This document shows positions 1 to 14,793 of a DNA stretch of 64,000 bases, in pieces. The position numbers and the translations under genes are program-made. The notes under the pieces were generated by a model. The model saw nothing but the letters and a program-made list of their open reading frames with translations. It was not told the origin of the DNA and did no database searches. The stretch is from Hybos culiciformis (Eukaryota > Arthropoda > Insecta > Diptera > Hybotidae). Where the stretch lies: NCBI GenBank assembly GCA_964007475.1, contig OZ023274.1, positions 90,667,213 through 90,731,212 of the forward strand, read 5' to 3'. Each line of letters starts with the position of its first letter. Position 1 is the stretch's first letter.

Positions 1-551
1 TTTTGTTTATTTTCCAATGTCTTCACTCTGTAATGTTTATGTACATTTTTTTTTTTTAATTATTATGAATTAAAGTTTGCATCCTTGAATCCTTTTTATT
101 TTTTAAGTATATTTCTTTTATGAGAGATTGTAAAGAAAAGGAAAACTTTAACATACATATATTTTTTTTATTTTAATTTTATAAAAGATGCTTAAGTATC
201 CAATTTGGCACCAGAAAGTAGATAAATAAAAATATCTTTTAAAATAATTATTTATGCTACATACATATATATGTTTATTTTATCTTTAATTTTATGATGT
301 TATCTACACATTATATTTAGCACTATTTATTAATACGTTATATAATATATGTACATATATCATAACGGTAAAATGTTTTTTTCAATTGTTAGATAAGTCC
401 AATTAATGTTAAATTGTATTATCTATTTTATTATCGATGGTCTCACTAACTGTATTAAACTAATTGAAGTTTTTTAAATCCAAATATCCAATATCTCACC
501 ATAATATTAATGTATTAATAATCATATCTACATAATTGTAACCATATCTCT

Positions 552-616
552 ATTACTATTATATTACATAAAATTAATAAAATTAATTACTATTATATTA
601 CATAAAATTAATAAAA
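552..616 (+). repeat. Tandem duplication, 31-bp unit, two copies
   Basis: A 31-bp unit beginning ATTACTATTATATTACATAA occurs at 552-582 and again at 586-616, separated by three bases. The copies look identical. This is a local slippage or replication duplication in non-coding DNA, with no function inferred. Confidence 0.8.
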
Positions 617-1813
617 CATTGCAAAATTGATTTTCTTGTGGCAGTGCTATGCCAAGTTATGTTATTTGTATTATATCAAATTTGGCTTACATTAGTTTGA
701 CTAAGATCCTGTAAGAAAATTCATCCAAGAAGACAGATTTAAATAATTATTTAATTAAATTTTGTTAACCTTCTTAATTAAAGTAATAATTTTAGTACTT
801 TCACAGTGAAAATTAGTTTAAAATTATAAAATTTACATTTATCCATGTGCTCTATGTATGCTACAAAATATGTGCAATAATAAATAAATAATTAGATTCT
901 TAAGTATAGCATTTAATGTAAAATATGTATATATTTTTATATTGGAAAATAAATATCATTCAGGTTGAAGGACATTATTCAATCAATAAGTTTTAGATTG
1001 ATATAAAAAAAAAACTAACTTAGTATAAATATTACATACACATATTTAACAAAATTATATTTGAAAATTAAGATTTTTCCTCTAACATAAATAATTGAGC
1101 AGGTAAACGAATGTTTTTATTTTTACCTAACTATATTTATGTACATATTTATGACAACGTATACGTATTATATTCCTTCGTTTATTGAAAAATTATCTAA
1201 TTGGAATTGTGTGCATATTTATATAGTATATTCATATATTATACACATAAGAGAAAAATATCTAACAGGTAGAAAATTATTATAAAAACTAATAATGCTA
1301 TGAAAATCCAATTTCAAACTCTTTGAAAAATCGGTTAATTACTTATTTAAAACTACTCAGCTACATTTTTAATAGTAATATTAAATTGAGATTATACCAA
1401 AAAATATGATAAGACACAACTTTTGTATATTTTTCTAAAAGAAAACTACCAAAACAAGTAAAGGTTTTCCGGATTTTTTGTCAATCATAAAGAAGAACTA
1501 CTTCAAGAATTTTTACTCAAAAAAAACTTGAAAAAAACTTTAAGTTCTTATCCTAATACCATGCATCCCGGGTGTGAAAATGCCACTGCAAATTGTAGTG
1601 AATGAAAGGTCATGAATAGAATAGTGTATGTAGCAATGAAATATGATGATAATTCCAGTAGATCGGCGACTCTATACATTATATTAAAAAAAGTTAAATG
1701 CTTTTCACATAATTCCACATAAATAATTTTGTCGCAATTTTTATGCCTCAGTTGGCATTTATTCTTACATAAGCATAGGTTATTAATTTATTAACTACCT
1801 TGTTTGACTTTCA

Positions 1814-1870
1814 TTAAAAAGGAAATGAAAATCTCATATTAAAAGGGGTGTGCCTCAATTTCCTTTTTAA
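1814..1870. repeat. Short perfect inverted repeat (13-bp stem)
   Basis: TTAAAAAGGAAAT at 1814-1826 is followed, after a 31-nt loop, by its exact reverse complement at 1858-1870. The loop contains a GGGGTGTG block that stands out from the AT-rich surroundings. It could be a cruciform-forming relic of a small element or chance; no function is inferred. Confidence 0.6.
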
Positions 1871-2442
1871 AATTAATTTGATGAGAAAAAAAATTGCTAT
1901 CAAGTTCATATATGATGTTCACATTACGATTTAAACTTTGTTAGAAGAAATGCCTATACATACATAAATATATTTTTGTAGCCATGTAGATCTTTGCAAT
2001 ACATAATATTGTATAATATGTACATACACATAAACAACATAAATTCAACATAACTCATTCATTGTGAGAAGCTTATTATTAGGTTTTTTTTTTTATATAA
2101 AAATATAAAAAACAGGGGTTCTATATTTTAATAATTCAAATTTTCTATTTTCAAATTGCTTTTGTTTTTACAGGAAAATATTTTTCTTTACATTTTATTT
2201 ATAATACTTAAAGTTAATTATTTTTTTTAAATTGAAAAACTCATATTAACTTCAAAAAAAAATTTAAAATATTAAGTAGATAGACGTACTTTAAAGATTG
2301 GTTAATAGTATTCTAAATTATGTAGGCACTATATGAATAAACTAAGGACTGAATGAATTCTTGAGTTATACCAAAACCTTTTTGAATGTTAAATCTTGTT
2401 TCCTTTTCTTAAGCGTCAAAAAACAGCCATTTAATTAAGTTA

Positions 2443-2504
2443 AGAATGGGACTTCAATTATATTTTATTTCGCGCAGAATGGGACTTCAATTATATTTTA
2501 TTTC
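2443..2504 (+). repeat. Tandem duplication, 29-bp unit, two copies
   Basis: The 29-bp unit starting AGAATGGGACTTCAATTATA is present at 2443-2471 and 2476-2504, separated by the 4-base spacer GCGC. The copies are identical, which suggests a recent local duplication. Confidence 0.85.
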
Positions 2505-5500
2505 AATTATATTATTATGTAATTAAATTATCTGTCCTAAAACCTGATGAACTGATATTTCAAACCACATTTAGAATATTATATAGTTTACATTGAATAT
2601 AAAATTTACTGTCAAATAAAACTATATATAATTTAATAAAACTAAATTAAAATGAAGATGATAGCCACAGGCAAATCTAACAAATTTTAAATGATAACGA
2701 TAAAGTATATAATTTTTTAAAAAGTTTTATTATTGAAACGTCCAGTTTTTTTTTTTTTTTTTTTGGTATGAAAAAGTTATAAATAAATTTATTAAATTTT
2801 TTTTTTTTTTTCGTTCTTCATAGTTCAGTAACTATGAAGAGGAAATTATATTAGAAAATCTCATATTTCATAATTTCATAGAGAAGAGATATTTTTTATC
2901 AGTTCTTAAGAACTTAAAACTTTCAAAAGATATAAGGAAAAAAAAAGAAGTTTTTTTTTTTTAAAGTTTTAATAACCATATTGACCTCGGATGCATTATT
3001 GTTCGAAAAGTTTTACCAAATTTTTATTTTGTTAAAAAAAAAACTTTATAATAACGTTATTCAAAATCAGTATTGCGTATCAAATTGTAAAAAAAATACA
3101 AAAAATGAAATAAAAATAAATTAAATTTTTTTTATTTAGAAATGTCTTTAAAATACATAATATGTATGGCATGAATGTACATATTTGGCAAAACATATAA
3201 TGGTATTGTAAAAATATATGATTAAATTGTGTAAATTATTATCAAAGCCAGTGTTTTATAGATTTTCATTTATTGTCAGTTTGAGGACCTCGATGGCTTT
3301 TAAAGTTAATGATTTTTATTTAGATAAAGTTGATAGCCCGTCATGTTAGAATAATAAGTATAGCCTTATTGTGTAAATTCAATTTAAAACTCTTCAATAC
3401 GGAGCTAAGACATTTAAAAATTGTCACATGAAGTACTCATTCATTGCGAATCGAATAATTTCCCTAAAATTGGCTAGCATCCTAGTACAATAATTTCAAA
3501 AACGAATGAAATATTCTTTAGAATTTTTTTTCAGAAAAATTTTGCAGACAAAAAGTAAAATTTTTGGTCGAAAGTCAAACTTATTTTCTTACTATTCGAT
3601 TTTGATTAGATCATTTTGTTGTCAATTTTGTAGTGAAAGAAAAACACTATATATACATATATACCACAATTTTAAATTTAAGAACTTTACTTTAATAATC
3701 GAGGTTCTTTTTCGTATATGAAATTTTATTTTTTTTTATAAACTATAGAAAAGACTTGGCTTGCAAATTATTTATTGTTAACCACATTATTATAATGGTT
3801 TACCGCACGAAGTCAACATAGTCAATATATTATGGGCATCTTTAATATACAATTTAGTGATTTTTTTCTCGTTTCCAGATAAACTTATATCCTAATAGCT
3901 GTTTTTTTATATATATCAACCATTAAAATTTTACACAAGGGACATTTATTGCTTTACGCATAAAAACTTATCTTTTTTTTTTAAAGAATAACATTTAAAT
4001 TTAAAAAAAAAAAAAAAAGGGAAAACCTAAAAATATTTTTTATCAGAATTGTACTGTAAAAAACCCAATCTATTCTCTCTGCTATCTTGTGGAAATATCT
4101 AAATGTTTTATTTGGAAAAAGTTTGTAAATTTTCTTTTATTATATTAAAGTCGTTTTTTATTAGAATTGTATTTATTAGAATATGTATAATATGTATTTA
4201 TTAGTTTTAATTGTTCATATTTTATGACATGTTTAAAAATATGTAGTTCTTTCAGGCGTAATGGTTTTCGATTAACATCTATTCAATACTGTTCAACGCC
4301 GTATGAATTTGACTCTTAAGAATTCCAGAATTTGTTCTCTAAAAAGAACTTTTCATTCTTATATTTGACATATTCGGAAATTCCATTTGTTAGCTAGTCA
4401 TAGTAGCAAAAAGATACTGTTTTTTGTGGCTAAACATAATTCCCAACGATTCCAAAACTTAAAGTACCAACTAAAAAATATTATAAAAAATAATGTAGGT
4501 AAATTAAAAAATATAATACATATATTTAAACTTATATCTTATGTATAACAAATCTGACAACAGAAAACTTTTAAAATTGTTTATTAAGCAAGGCACGATA
4601 TTTATAAATTAAAATTTGATGCTCTAATTTTTGCGGCCAACTGTTTTTTGTGCATATAAAGTTTATGTTTTCTCTTATTATTATTATTATTAGTATTGTC
4701 TGTACCTTAATTGTACAATGTTATGTAAAAATAGAATATAGGTATGCAGTAAAAAAAAAAAACCTCATCCAAATATTACCAGTGTGATGGGTGGTTAACC
4801 CTATTATTTAGAATGTAACAAGATTTCACAGTGTTACGTAGTAAAACATCTCACCATCTAATTCATTAACATAGGATTAATAATAAAGGAAGAATAAATA
4901 TAAAAAAAAAATCTTTCTAATATCAACAACACAATAATTTTTTTGTGTTCCACAAAATATAAAATAATATATTTAATAGAAAATTATCTAATGCGCATAT
5001 TCACCAAAAAGATGAGAATATTTTCCCATTTGAAGGGAAATCAAGTTAATATCTTATCAATTGTGCCAAAATTTATTATATAAATTTCTTTTGATGTAAT
5101 TGGAGCAAATTTAGTCTTGGTCCTTGTCTTATCGCATCAAGGACTCACGTATTTATAATTATATCGTAAAGTAATATCACGTTTTTTTTTTTCTTTTTTT
5201 TTCTAAACATTATATGTTTATGAAAACACAAAATTGATAATGTTTATTTCGAGTTAAAAAATGATAATAAATAATATGCATAGTTGAGGGAACAAATGTA
5301 AATAATAATAAAAAAAAAAAAAAATCGATTAATTTTCAGAATTTTCACAACAATTTTGTAATTAATCTTTATAATATATATGTATATGACAAAAGTTTAT
5401 TTATCCTATATACGTATAAGTATTTAATATTAAATAAACAGCAAAAAAAAATCGACTTTAATCAAATGTAAAATTCTGATTTATTTGGAAATATACAAAA

Positions 5501-7582
5501 AAAAATTAAAAAATTATAAACCGCAACTTTGAAGGCGGTGAGTGATAACGTTATCAATATTAATTAATTAATGTGAGAGAAAAAAACAACAAATATTCCT
5601 AATTAGAAAATTCAAAATAAGAAAAAAAAAATATATCTTTATTGAAAAATTTAGGAAAGAATAATAAAATTGAAAATAATAATTATTAATTATAATTAAA
5701 AAAAAAAAAAAACTTAACATAATTTAAAGATTTTTATATATTAAAATAATAATTTAATGTAAGTTGAGAGTTCTTTAAGTTTATAGTATTATTTAATTTA
5801 TTCTGTGATTTTATAGTGTATTTGATTGAGCTTAATCATAGACAAGATACAATGTCTTTTGAAAGAAATTCAACACGTCTCGCCGCTTAGTATCTCTGTT
5901 TAGAAGTTTGATTTATTATTGACTTCATATAATACCTAATAATTTTATCCATTGAATATGATAATTAATAATACTACTGAATATGATAATTAATAATAAT
6001 AAATAAAAACTAAAATATGTCGTAATCATTATCATGAAAATAATCCATCTCTGCAATATAATAAACATTAACTAATGGATAACAATTTAAGCTTAAATTT
6101 TCTGAAGCTAAAGTGTGTAAGACAAAAAAATTCCTCTCCGCCAAAACTAATTGAATTACTTCAATATCTAACAGATTTGTAATAACATAAAGAAATAAAA
6201 AATATAGTATATGTAAATTACATTAAAAGTATTTAAAAATAAAAATATTTTCGGATAAATAAAGTACACACATTGCTATATTGTTGAAGATAATATCATT
6301 TATCTTCAGATGAAAACAAAATGTGTCGGTTTAATCAAACATTTATTTTCAGTTTATCGAAGTCTTCATGATATACGATATTTCGACTAACATTTCTTGA
6401 ATGACAATAAATTGATATTTCTATATTGAATTAAAATCCTCGTCAGTGACACAGAAAATTCCATCATTATGTTCTTCTAGATCAGTAGAACAGAGGACCT
6501 GAAAAATTTCCCAAAAAATTAATATGAATTAGAATTATGAGTACCTACCTATCCACTGATAAGAATAATATTTCCATAAACATTGAAATGTGTTCATGTA
6601 CATTTTGATTGGGTAACTTAAAAGAGGTATTAATAAATATTACATCAGATTAATACCTAAGGTTTGAAAAATCCGTTGAACCCTTTGGATAAGACGACAG
6701 CGAAAATATTAATTATCGCAAATGAAAGGTTGTCGAGTTAACTAACTGTGCGGAAACGTGTCTTGTGTTCAAAAATTAATTATACCTACGTATTAAAAAA
6801 ATAAAGTTTTTTTTAACCATTACTTTGGATTATTTTTATTTTAAAACTTAATAATTTTTAAGAAAGATAGTATTCCTAAATCAGATAGTATTCCTGAAGC
6901 GATTTTTTTTTCAATTTAAATTTATATATTAAAAATTAAATTATTTTAACTTAATTTACGCTTCCACTATTATAATAATTTTCTTTATCTCATTGTCTGA
7001 CAATTTTCATTTAATCTCTTTTATGTCACTTTTTTTTATTAAAAAGACGACCTTTATTTTATTTTTTAAATTAATTTCCACGAAAATTTCTTGTCATAGA
7101 ACTTGAACAGAAGAATATAATATTATTTAAAGGTGTAAGCGACGGTATATAGGTATTTAACTATTCAATAATTGTTTTTTCTTTTAATGAAAATCCTTTA
7201 ATTTACCTTTTTGCCTTCATTTTAAAACAAATTAACAAAATATAAAATAAGTGGTGTATTTAAAAATTTAGCGATAAGCAAATATTTTTCATTGGGCGAA
7301 AATACACTTAATTTACTGAAAATAAAAATAAAAATAATAAGAATTTTCATTAACTTACATAGAATTAATTTAAATCCTGTTTAATGGAGTTATTCTAACT
7401 TTTTGGCACAAAACAAAAAATTGGTCTTTAATTATTTTGTGACTTTAAAAGCTTTAAACAAAAAAAAAAAAAAAACAAAAAAAGAAATTGTAAACCTACA
7501 AATTATTTTATGATTCTCTTCGTTTCGGTGCAAAGAAAAAAAAATTAATTAAGGCTAATATCCTAAATAAAATCCCTGAAAA

Positions 7583-7590
<8 letters not shown>

Positions 7591-7617
<27 letters not shown>
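7591..7617. repeat. (AT)n microsatellite
   Basis: An uninterrupted AT dinucleotide run follows a poly-A tract. Length is expected to be polymorphic. Confidence 0.95.
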
Positions 7618-7626
<9 letters not shown>

Positions 7627-7762
7627 GAACTTATATAATCCCCTTTAGAAATAAACCGGGTTAACTTTCTTCATAGACTTTTGATTTAAAAAACAAAAAA
7701 AAATAAATAAATAAACACTTTAATGTGTTCTATAAAACTCATCACGTCATGCTCTATAGTGT

Positions 7763-7949
7763 TAGAGTACGATTCAAATCACTTGACCAATCCGTTATGC
7801 AAAGCTTTCCCTTTCCATTACAAAATTCCATACAAAATTGCATGAGCTTTTTTTCTTAAATAATTTCCCCTAAATTTTGTATGGAATTTTGTAATGGAAA
7901 GGGAAAGCTTTGCATAACGGATTGGTCAAGTGATTTGAATCGTACTCTA
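7763..7949. mobile_element. Foldback MITE with perfect 77-bp arms
   Basis: The arms at 7763-7839 and 7873-7949 are exact reverse complements over 77 bp, checked base by base, around a 33-nt spacer. The ends read TAGAGTACGATTC and GAATCGTACTCTA, so the insertion can be read as a TA target with inner TIRs beginning GAGTACGATTC. TA target sites are typical of Tc1/mariner-derived MITEs, but no transposase sequence is present, so the superfamily is an inference. The arms are markedly less AT-biased than the flanks. The absence of any arm mismatch argues for recent insertion or arm homogenisation. An RNA copy would form a long hairpin. Confidence 0.85.
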
Positions 7950-10900
7950 TAACCAAATTTTTTATTTTTCATACATACTTAACATTGTGTATTAGTTGTT
8001 CTCCCCTTTATCACACATTATTAATTAAACTTTGGAATACATTCACACTAAGAACATCGATATAATTACACATCGAGATTTTCTTAGGTCGAAAGTACAC
8101 ATTAATTTAATTTTAATAATATAGCAATAACATTATAAATTTATTTCTAAGATTTTGCCAATAATAATTTGTTTGACCTAAGTCAAGTAGGATACAAAAA
8201 AATTTTGAATTACAATTTTAAATTTTTTTTTAATATATACAGAATAAATTATGGAAGGATATTAAAAGAAGGACAAGTATTTTATTTACAATTTCAAAAT
8301 ATTTGTATATCAGTAAGTAGTACTTGAGATGTTAATTTAAATAAGATTTCTTTTTTTATGTTTTGTTACATTTCTATCGTTTGCACTTTACTTCTAAATC
8401 TTCCAAATTTTATACATAGTAGAATTTTTTGTAAGAAAATCCCATATTTTATTCGCATAGATTAAACTTTTATATAGATATAATGTTATCAGGATTATGT
8501 AAATACTGTTAAGACAGATATTACTCAGTAAAAAAGGATATTGGCTCATCTGTTTTTAAGCCTAAGTCTTGCAATAATATTGCGCTCAAAGATGTAGATC
8601 TCGGTATGTTTAAAAACGCTTTAAGAATAATATAATACAAATCTACAAATAATATCTAAAAAAATGACAAAGAAATAAAAATAAAATTTGTATCTTCATT
8701 ATTGTGTTTAACTTTTACAATTTTCAGTATAATAATCAAAATTAAGACTAAAAAGAGATTTTTCCTATCCACAGTATTTGTCCTTGTATTTTTTTCTTTT
8801 TTACATTATTCTCTAACAACGTTAAAAAAATGCTTCTTTTAAATTATTCTTTTACTTTATTATATGTTTGTTCACAACTTTTGTCCTTATACATTATATA
8901 TATAAAATATACTATACATAAATTTAAAGAAAAATTTCTACCCTAAAAACCTCTAAGGATGTTACACACATATAAATTTGTAATATCTGTACTTATTTTG
9001 TATAAATATATTTATCTTATTTTATGCGAATAAAGATGTAGATATACTTTAAAACTCCACAAGGACAATACACACATTGTTTCAAGTGGATGTTAAGTTT
9101 TACAATGATTATTGCTAAAGGACAAAAATTATGTAATGTTCAAAAAAAAAAAAAAATTTCTTTTTCTTTTATTTAAGAACAATTTGAAAAGAATAATTTT
9201 TGATGAAATTACAACCACTTAATATTGCACAATTTTGTGGTTGAAGGGGAAAAGCATTTGTTGCTCATCTTGTCAAGCGTTATTGTCATTCAAGTTCTTT
9301 TTTTTATTAATTGGCCCCAGATTTCAAGTGTGTTTTTATAGTTTCCACTCTTACTGCTTCAATTTTGGAATATATAAAATGTAGATAAAAAAATTTAAAA
9401 ATATTAAATTCAAAAATTTTGATGAACCTATTTAGTTTCGAGGAAATTACTTTTGGTAATCATATGAAAAATATTCTGTTGCGTAGCCTTATCGATAAAT
9501 TCTGAATGATTTGGTTCTAGTGAAGAATCTATAAATTTATTAGTATAAATTGATTATTTTTATCTATGTAGTGCCATTAATCATTAGTATAATTTTGTTG
9601 CATGCAAATAACTAACTAATCACTTATTTATTTATTTATTCTTGACCTCAAATGATTGATTCAAAAGATATAGAAAGCTTAATAAAATAAAAAATAAATG
9701 TGCAATACCTAACATACTAACTATTAAATAGAAACTTTATTGTACATTAAGTAGATTTTGAAATATTGAAGGGTTTTACTTGAAAAACATTCTAATGAAA
9801 AAAATATTAACATTAAAATTGGATTATTTAAAATAAGTATAAAAATCTCGAAACTATAGTGTTATCAATTATATATTTTTATTTACAAATAATTAGTTCT
9901 AGAAAACATTATAATAAATTTAATGTCTGAGACCCAGGCTGAGTATTAAAACATAAATCGGACGTAAAATAATCACTTATCAATTTTCTTGCAATAAGTT
10001 CATGAAAAAAAATTTTATTGTCTATCTCAAATACTCTTGTTATCTTTGTGAGTTGATGTCTGCCAAAGTAAACAAACCTGACATAAATATTTCAAAATAT
10101 TGTTGATTTATCAATTATTTTCAATTTTTGCTAACCATAACGTACACAAAGGTACATACTTACATAATATATATTTTCGACATAATATATTTATTATTTC
10201 TCTAAAAAAAATAATAAGATTAATTGACTTTTCATTATATTATTATGCCCTTAAATAAACGGAAATCCAATGATAATAAACTATAGACAATATGTATATA
10301 GTCTCATGTATATAAATTTTAATAGAAATTATGTGAACAATTTTAAGGATTTTATGTAACATTTTTTTAATACTTACTTAAATATTTATATTTACTTTTT
10401 CGTAATACCATTATCATGTTTTAAGACATAAAATGTATTTTATGTAAAATGCACGTAAAAGGATAATATTTATTATACACAAAAGTTCAACCAACATAAT
10501 AATGTCCTTAAAAAAGACTTACATAATTTAAGTTAAATTTAAATATCATTTTATAATACTTTATTTTGTTGGTTTTTTTCTTTTACTGTTAGGTGAGGAC
10601 AAGAAATTTGATTAAAAACTTTCGAATAAAGTATAATGGTTTTTAATTTGACTATACTAGATAATTCATAAAAAAAAGTTCTTTATAACTTTGCTGCACA
10701 TATTTGAATATTTTTTTAATTACCTATATGACAGATAAAAATTAATTATCATAATCAATCATAATCAATGATATTTTATTTACCCAGACATTACCTAGGT
10801 CTTAATCATAATAATGTAAAACATCATAAGCCTCGGAATGGGAATAGAACATTTTATAAATTATATAGAGTGCAATTGAATTTTTCTTTAAATTGAATTG

Positions 10901-13900
10901 ATCATAAACAAAAAAAATACTTCTAATTTTTTCATAAAAAGAAAGCTTAAGTAGTTTTCTTCAATGTTTTTTTGAACATATTTTTGTTTTTAAAATTTTC
11001 TACATGATAGAATTCCAATAATATTCTTCTTATCAAAGTCCATGACTAAGCCTCCAAGTCTAAGCATCTAAATCTTAATAAACTTCTTAATAATAATTAG
11101 AGATTAAAAATTTTCTACATATGTAACATAATTTATGTGTCTGAATGACATAAATAAATTTAATTTATTTTTAATGATATTTAAAAAAAAAAATTAATGA
11201 TATTTAAAAAAAAAAAATTTATATCTAATAAATTTTATAGCTTTTCTTTCGTATTTTAAATTTAATTTCCGGATTTTTTATTTTTTATGTTTTATGTTGC
11301 TAAATTCCACAAGTATAGAAATGCAAAAAAAAAAAATTTATTCTTTTTGTTTTAAAATTTTTAATTTTCTTTCTTGTAATTCCCATGAAAGTATTTTCCT
11401 TATTACCAAAATAAACATGGTTAATTTTAATTTAATATCCATTATTTTTATATAGCTAATTACATTTTGTAAATAAAATGATATGCATTATATTTATTAT
11501 TATTATTATTATTATTTGATTGATAAGATAAACAACGAACTGAGAAAGGGCATTTCAGAGAAAATTGATAAATTATTTTATAATCGAACATTTTTCGGGT
11601 TTTCGAATCAGAAAAACTTATAACACTCACTTATCTCTGCAAGACTCCAAAATAAAGTTCTATGTGTTTGAAGATTATAACATTACAATTATTTAAATTT
11701 GACTTTAAGCGAATCTTTCATTAAATATCAGCCACCCGTGCCAGTGTGTTAAAAATTTTTAATTTTCTTTTTCTATTGAACTTAAATTTTCAATACTGTA
11801 CGAATGCTGGTTTAATATCGTTTAATTTTTATGCAAGTCTATGTACACACATTTCAATCAAGAAAATTATTATTTTCTATATTGAAAATTTCAAATACCC
11901 ATTGATTGTTCTGTATATAGAACTTCATAAAGTTTAAATACGCAAAATTTGCATTTCATTTATTTCATGCAAAACAAAAACTTTATTTTTGTTTTTTTTT
12001 TCAAATTTCTCTAATTGTATAATAAAAATAATATGTATATAATTCCAGTGATAATTTAAAATTTCCTTATAAAATTATATAATAATAAACTTTTGTGCAT
12101 ATAATTATTATATTAGAATCATTAATTCTAATAATATATTTGTGAAAATTGATAATAATAATAATAATAATAATGATAAAATTTAATTAATTAAGCCAAG
12201 CATAATTGTATGTTATTCTCTTTTATATTAAAATTTCTAAACAAATTTTATATAGGGTTTTGTATTATATTTTATTTATTTATTTATTTTTATTTTTTGA
12301 ATGAATCTTCTCTTTATTATTATGCTGCTTATATAGTGTGATTATTATAATCATCTGAATATCTAAATATATATTCCAAAGCACACTAAAACTTATGAGA
12401 CAAAAATTAATTTTTTTTTTCTGTGGTTTTGACTCCTTTTATTCGTCAGGAAAATTAATGGATATGTGTATACTTATATTTTGGTTTTTTTATATACGTA
12501 TTTTTTTTTTTTTTTTATTCATTTAATATGTTATTTCATATTTTTGAATTGAAAAAGAACTTTTGTTCAAAATTATAGTCTAAACTAAAACTAGGGGGAT
12601 TTAGAATAATTGGATTTTCCATTCATACATGTATAAATGAATATGTGATTGTATTCTATATTATATTTATATATAGTTGAATAAATATATCGTATTATGC
12701 GGATGAGGCAAAATTTGTAATCAAAAACTTTTTTAGTTTCTAAATTCGTAGATTTCGACTTAGGATTGATGAATCAAAGTTTTAGTTACGTAAGAAGTAA
12801 AATACATTAATTTATAGAAAAATTCTAATGTTTCGTTTTATTCTACTTTTCATAGTTTATTTGTCTTCTTAGTTTCTTATTATTATCCTATGACTTTTTT
12901 GGTTGTACGGTTTACATTAATCGAATTGGCTTTAATCTGAAAGTAGATTCTAGAATATAAATACTTCCTCATAAAAAAAATTTCCAGAATCAATGTTGAT
13001 TGTACATATATTCAAGATTCAATTGCTTTTTTCAAAGTCAATATATGTAATACTGGACCTATATATAATACATACATCATGTACACATATATGTAATCTA
13101 TTATATTCAAGAATTTTTTGCTTTAGTTATTTACAAAATATTTTTTTTAAATGGAACTGACAATACTTTATGGACGGTCTAATTAATTTAATTTGACAGA
13201 AAATCATTTGAAAATCAATAGAATTCTGAAAATTGAATAAAATACAAAGTATCTGTACATTATACTAAATGTACAATGTGAATTCTATTTAAATAAACTA
13301 TTAATTTAATTATTGAACTTATTAAAAAGTAAGGGTAATACGTTTAATAAATTACAAATTATTAACAATCTACCACTAAACTACTTAGAACTACTAATAG
13401 CTCTGGATAATAATGAATCTGTAGAAAGAGTTGCCGATTAAAAAAGTTAATTCAACACAATATTTCCATATTATTCAGAAGTTATATTGTACATACGTAA
13501 CTAGCATTTATCCTTCATTCTGAGTCTTATAATAAACCATCGATCAACATCCATAGTTTATATTGTGTAATATTATGTTACACTAATTTATATTACATAA
13601 TTATTTATTATCGCCCGTAGTGACTTTTAGAAGAATTATTTTAAAGCACACCATAAAAATGAAAATTGATTTCTCTATCGTTAATTCTAATTGAAAGTAA
13701 GATACATGGCGTAATAAAATAATAATGGTTATAATAATAATAATAACTATATTAATAATAACAATGACAGCAATATTAACAATAATTGATTATTATTATT
13801 ATGTTTATTATGTTTCTTTGGTACCTACAAATAAATCACAAAATATTTTGATCTAATATTGGTTGATTTTTAATGGATGCTACCACTTAATACATATTAA

Positions 13901-14793
13901 TTTTTTAAATAATTTTACTTTCAAATTTTAATGAATATTGATAATTGATGTAAAATTTGTCGATAGAACAAAATTTTATCCTTGTATAGCCTCGACTTGG
14001 GTTGGGCTGTTAGAAAGATATGATTAACAAGCATTATTCGAAAAAAAGTACGATTTGCTTCTATAGGATTACGAAATAAACAGTCCTTAAAAAATTTGCA
14101 CGATAATATTTCCAAATCAAATTTGTATTTCTTATATTAACAAAATTGTTCGTATAAACACTTAGGTTATAATTTTAACTAAGCCGCAACCATTAAGTTA
14201 TAAACACTATATATTCCTGGAAAAATTCGTTCAATATTTTAAATTTAATATTAATAATTTTACTCTTTTGCTTTCTTTCTGTGTCAATAATTGTAAATGA
14301 AAATTTAACTAACCACATAGAATAAATAATACATCATATAATAATTTTAACCTAACATTATATAATATTTATTATAGAGCAATAGGGCAAAATTAAATAC
14401 CTATATAAATTATTTATTAACTCATAAATTTAGTAGAAAATACCCAAAATTTTAATTAGAAATTTTGTTATCAAAACACATAAATATTTGTTCATGACTA
14501 TTAGTTTTAATAAAAAATAAAAAAAATCCCAAAAAAAAAAACGATATGCAAAAAATTATGATTTACTTTATATTTCATAATTTTAATAATGAATATTATT
14601 ATGACCTCCAAATGAAAATTATACAAAATTATAAAATAGGGGATTTTTATAGTTTAATGAAAATTTTTTTTACGAAATTTAATTATTTTAAAAGTAAAAA
14701 TACATATATATATATATATAAATATCTACAATAATAATACACACTTTTAATGTATGTATACCTATGTTTAATAAAATTTGTTTACATAAAACA
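7950..14793. other. AT-rich non-coding stretch, no gene seen
   Basis: Only short frames with spacer-like composition are present. The stretch contains AT and ATT microsatellites (for example 11492-11516 and 12151-12173), poly-A/T runs and a small direct duplication around 11166-11220. A minus-strand frame at 13921-14115 is a little less biased than its surroundings but resembles nothing I recognise. No RNA gene was seen. Confidence 0.55.
11492..11516. repeat. (ATT)n microsatellite
   Basis: A trinucleotide run of TTA/ATT units in non-coding DNA. The same trinucleotide recurs at 12151-12173 (as ATA) and 36680-36700. Confidence 0.9.

Larger units (their letters stand above)
1..7762. other. AT-rich non-coding stretch, no gene seen
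   Basis: No open frame here has protein-like composition; the longest are short, Phe/Ile/Lys/Tyr-rich frames typical of AT-rich spacer. The stretch holds homopolymer A and T runs, TA-rich tracts, small direct duplications (552-616, 2443-2504, 5954-5999) and a 13-bp-stem hairpin (1814-1870). Slightly more complex islands occur near 1440-1680 and 6440-6770, but nothing in them could be identified. It may be intergenic DNA or an upstream intron of the gene that starts to be visible at 23422. Confidence 0.6.

Noticed and set aside
2109..2130. CAGGGGTTCT resembling a hAT terminus
   Set aside because: No inverted partner or 8-bp flanking duplication could be found nearby.
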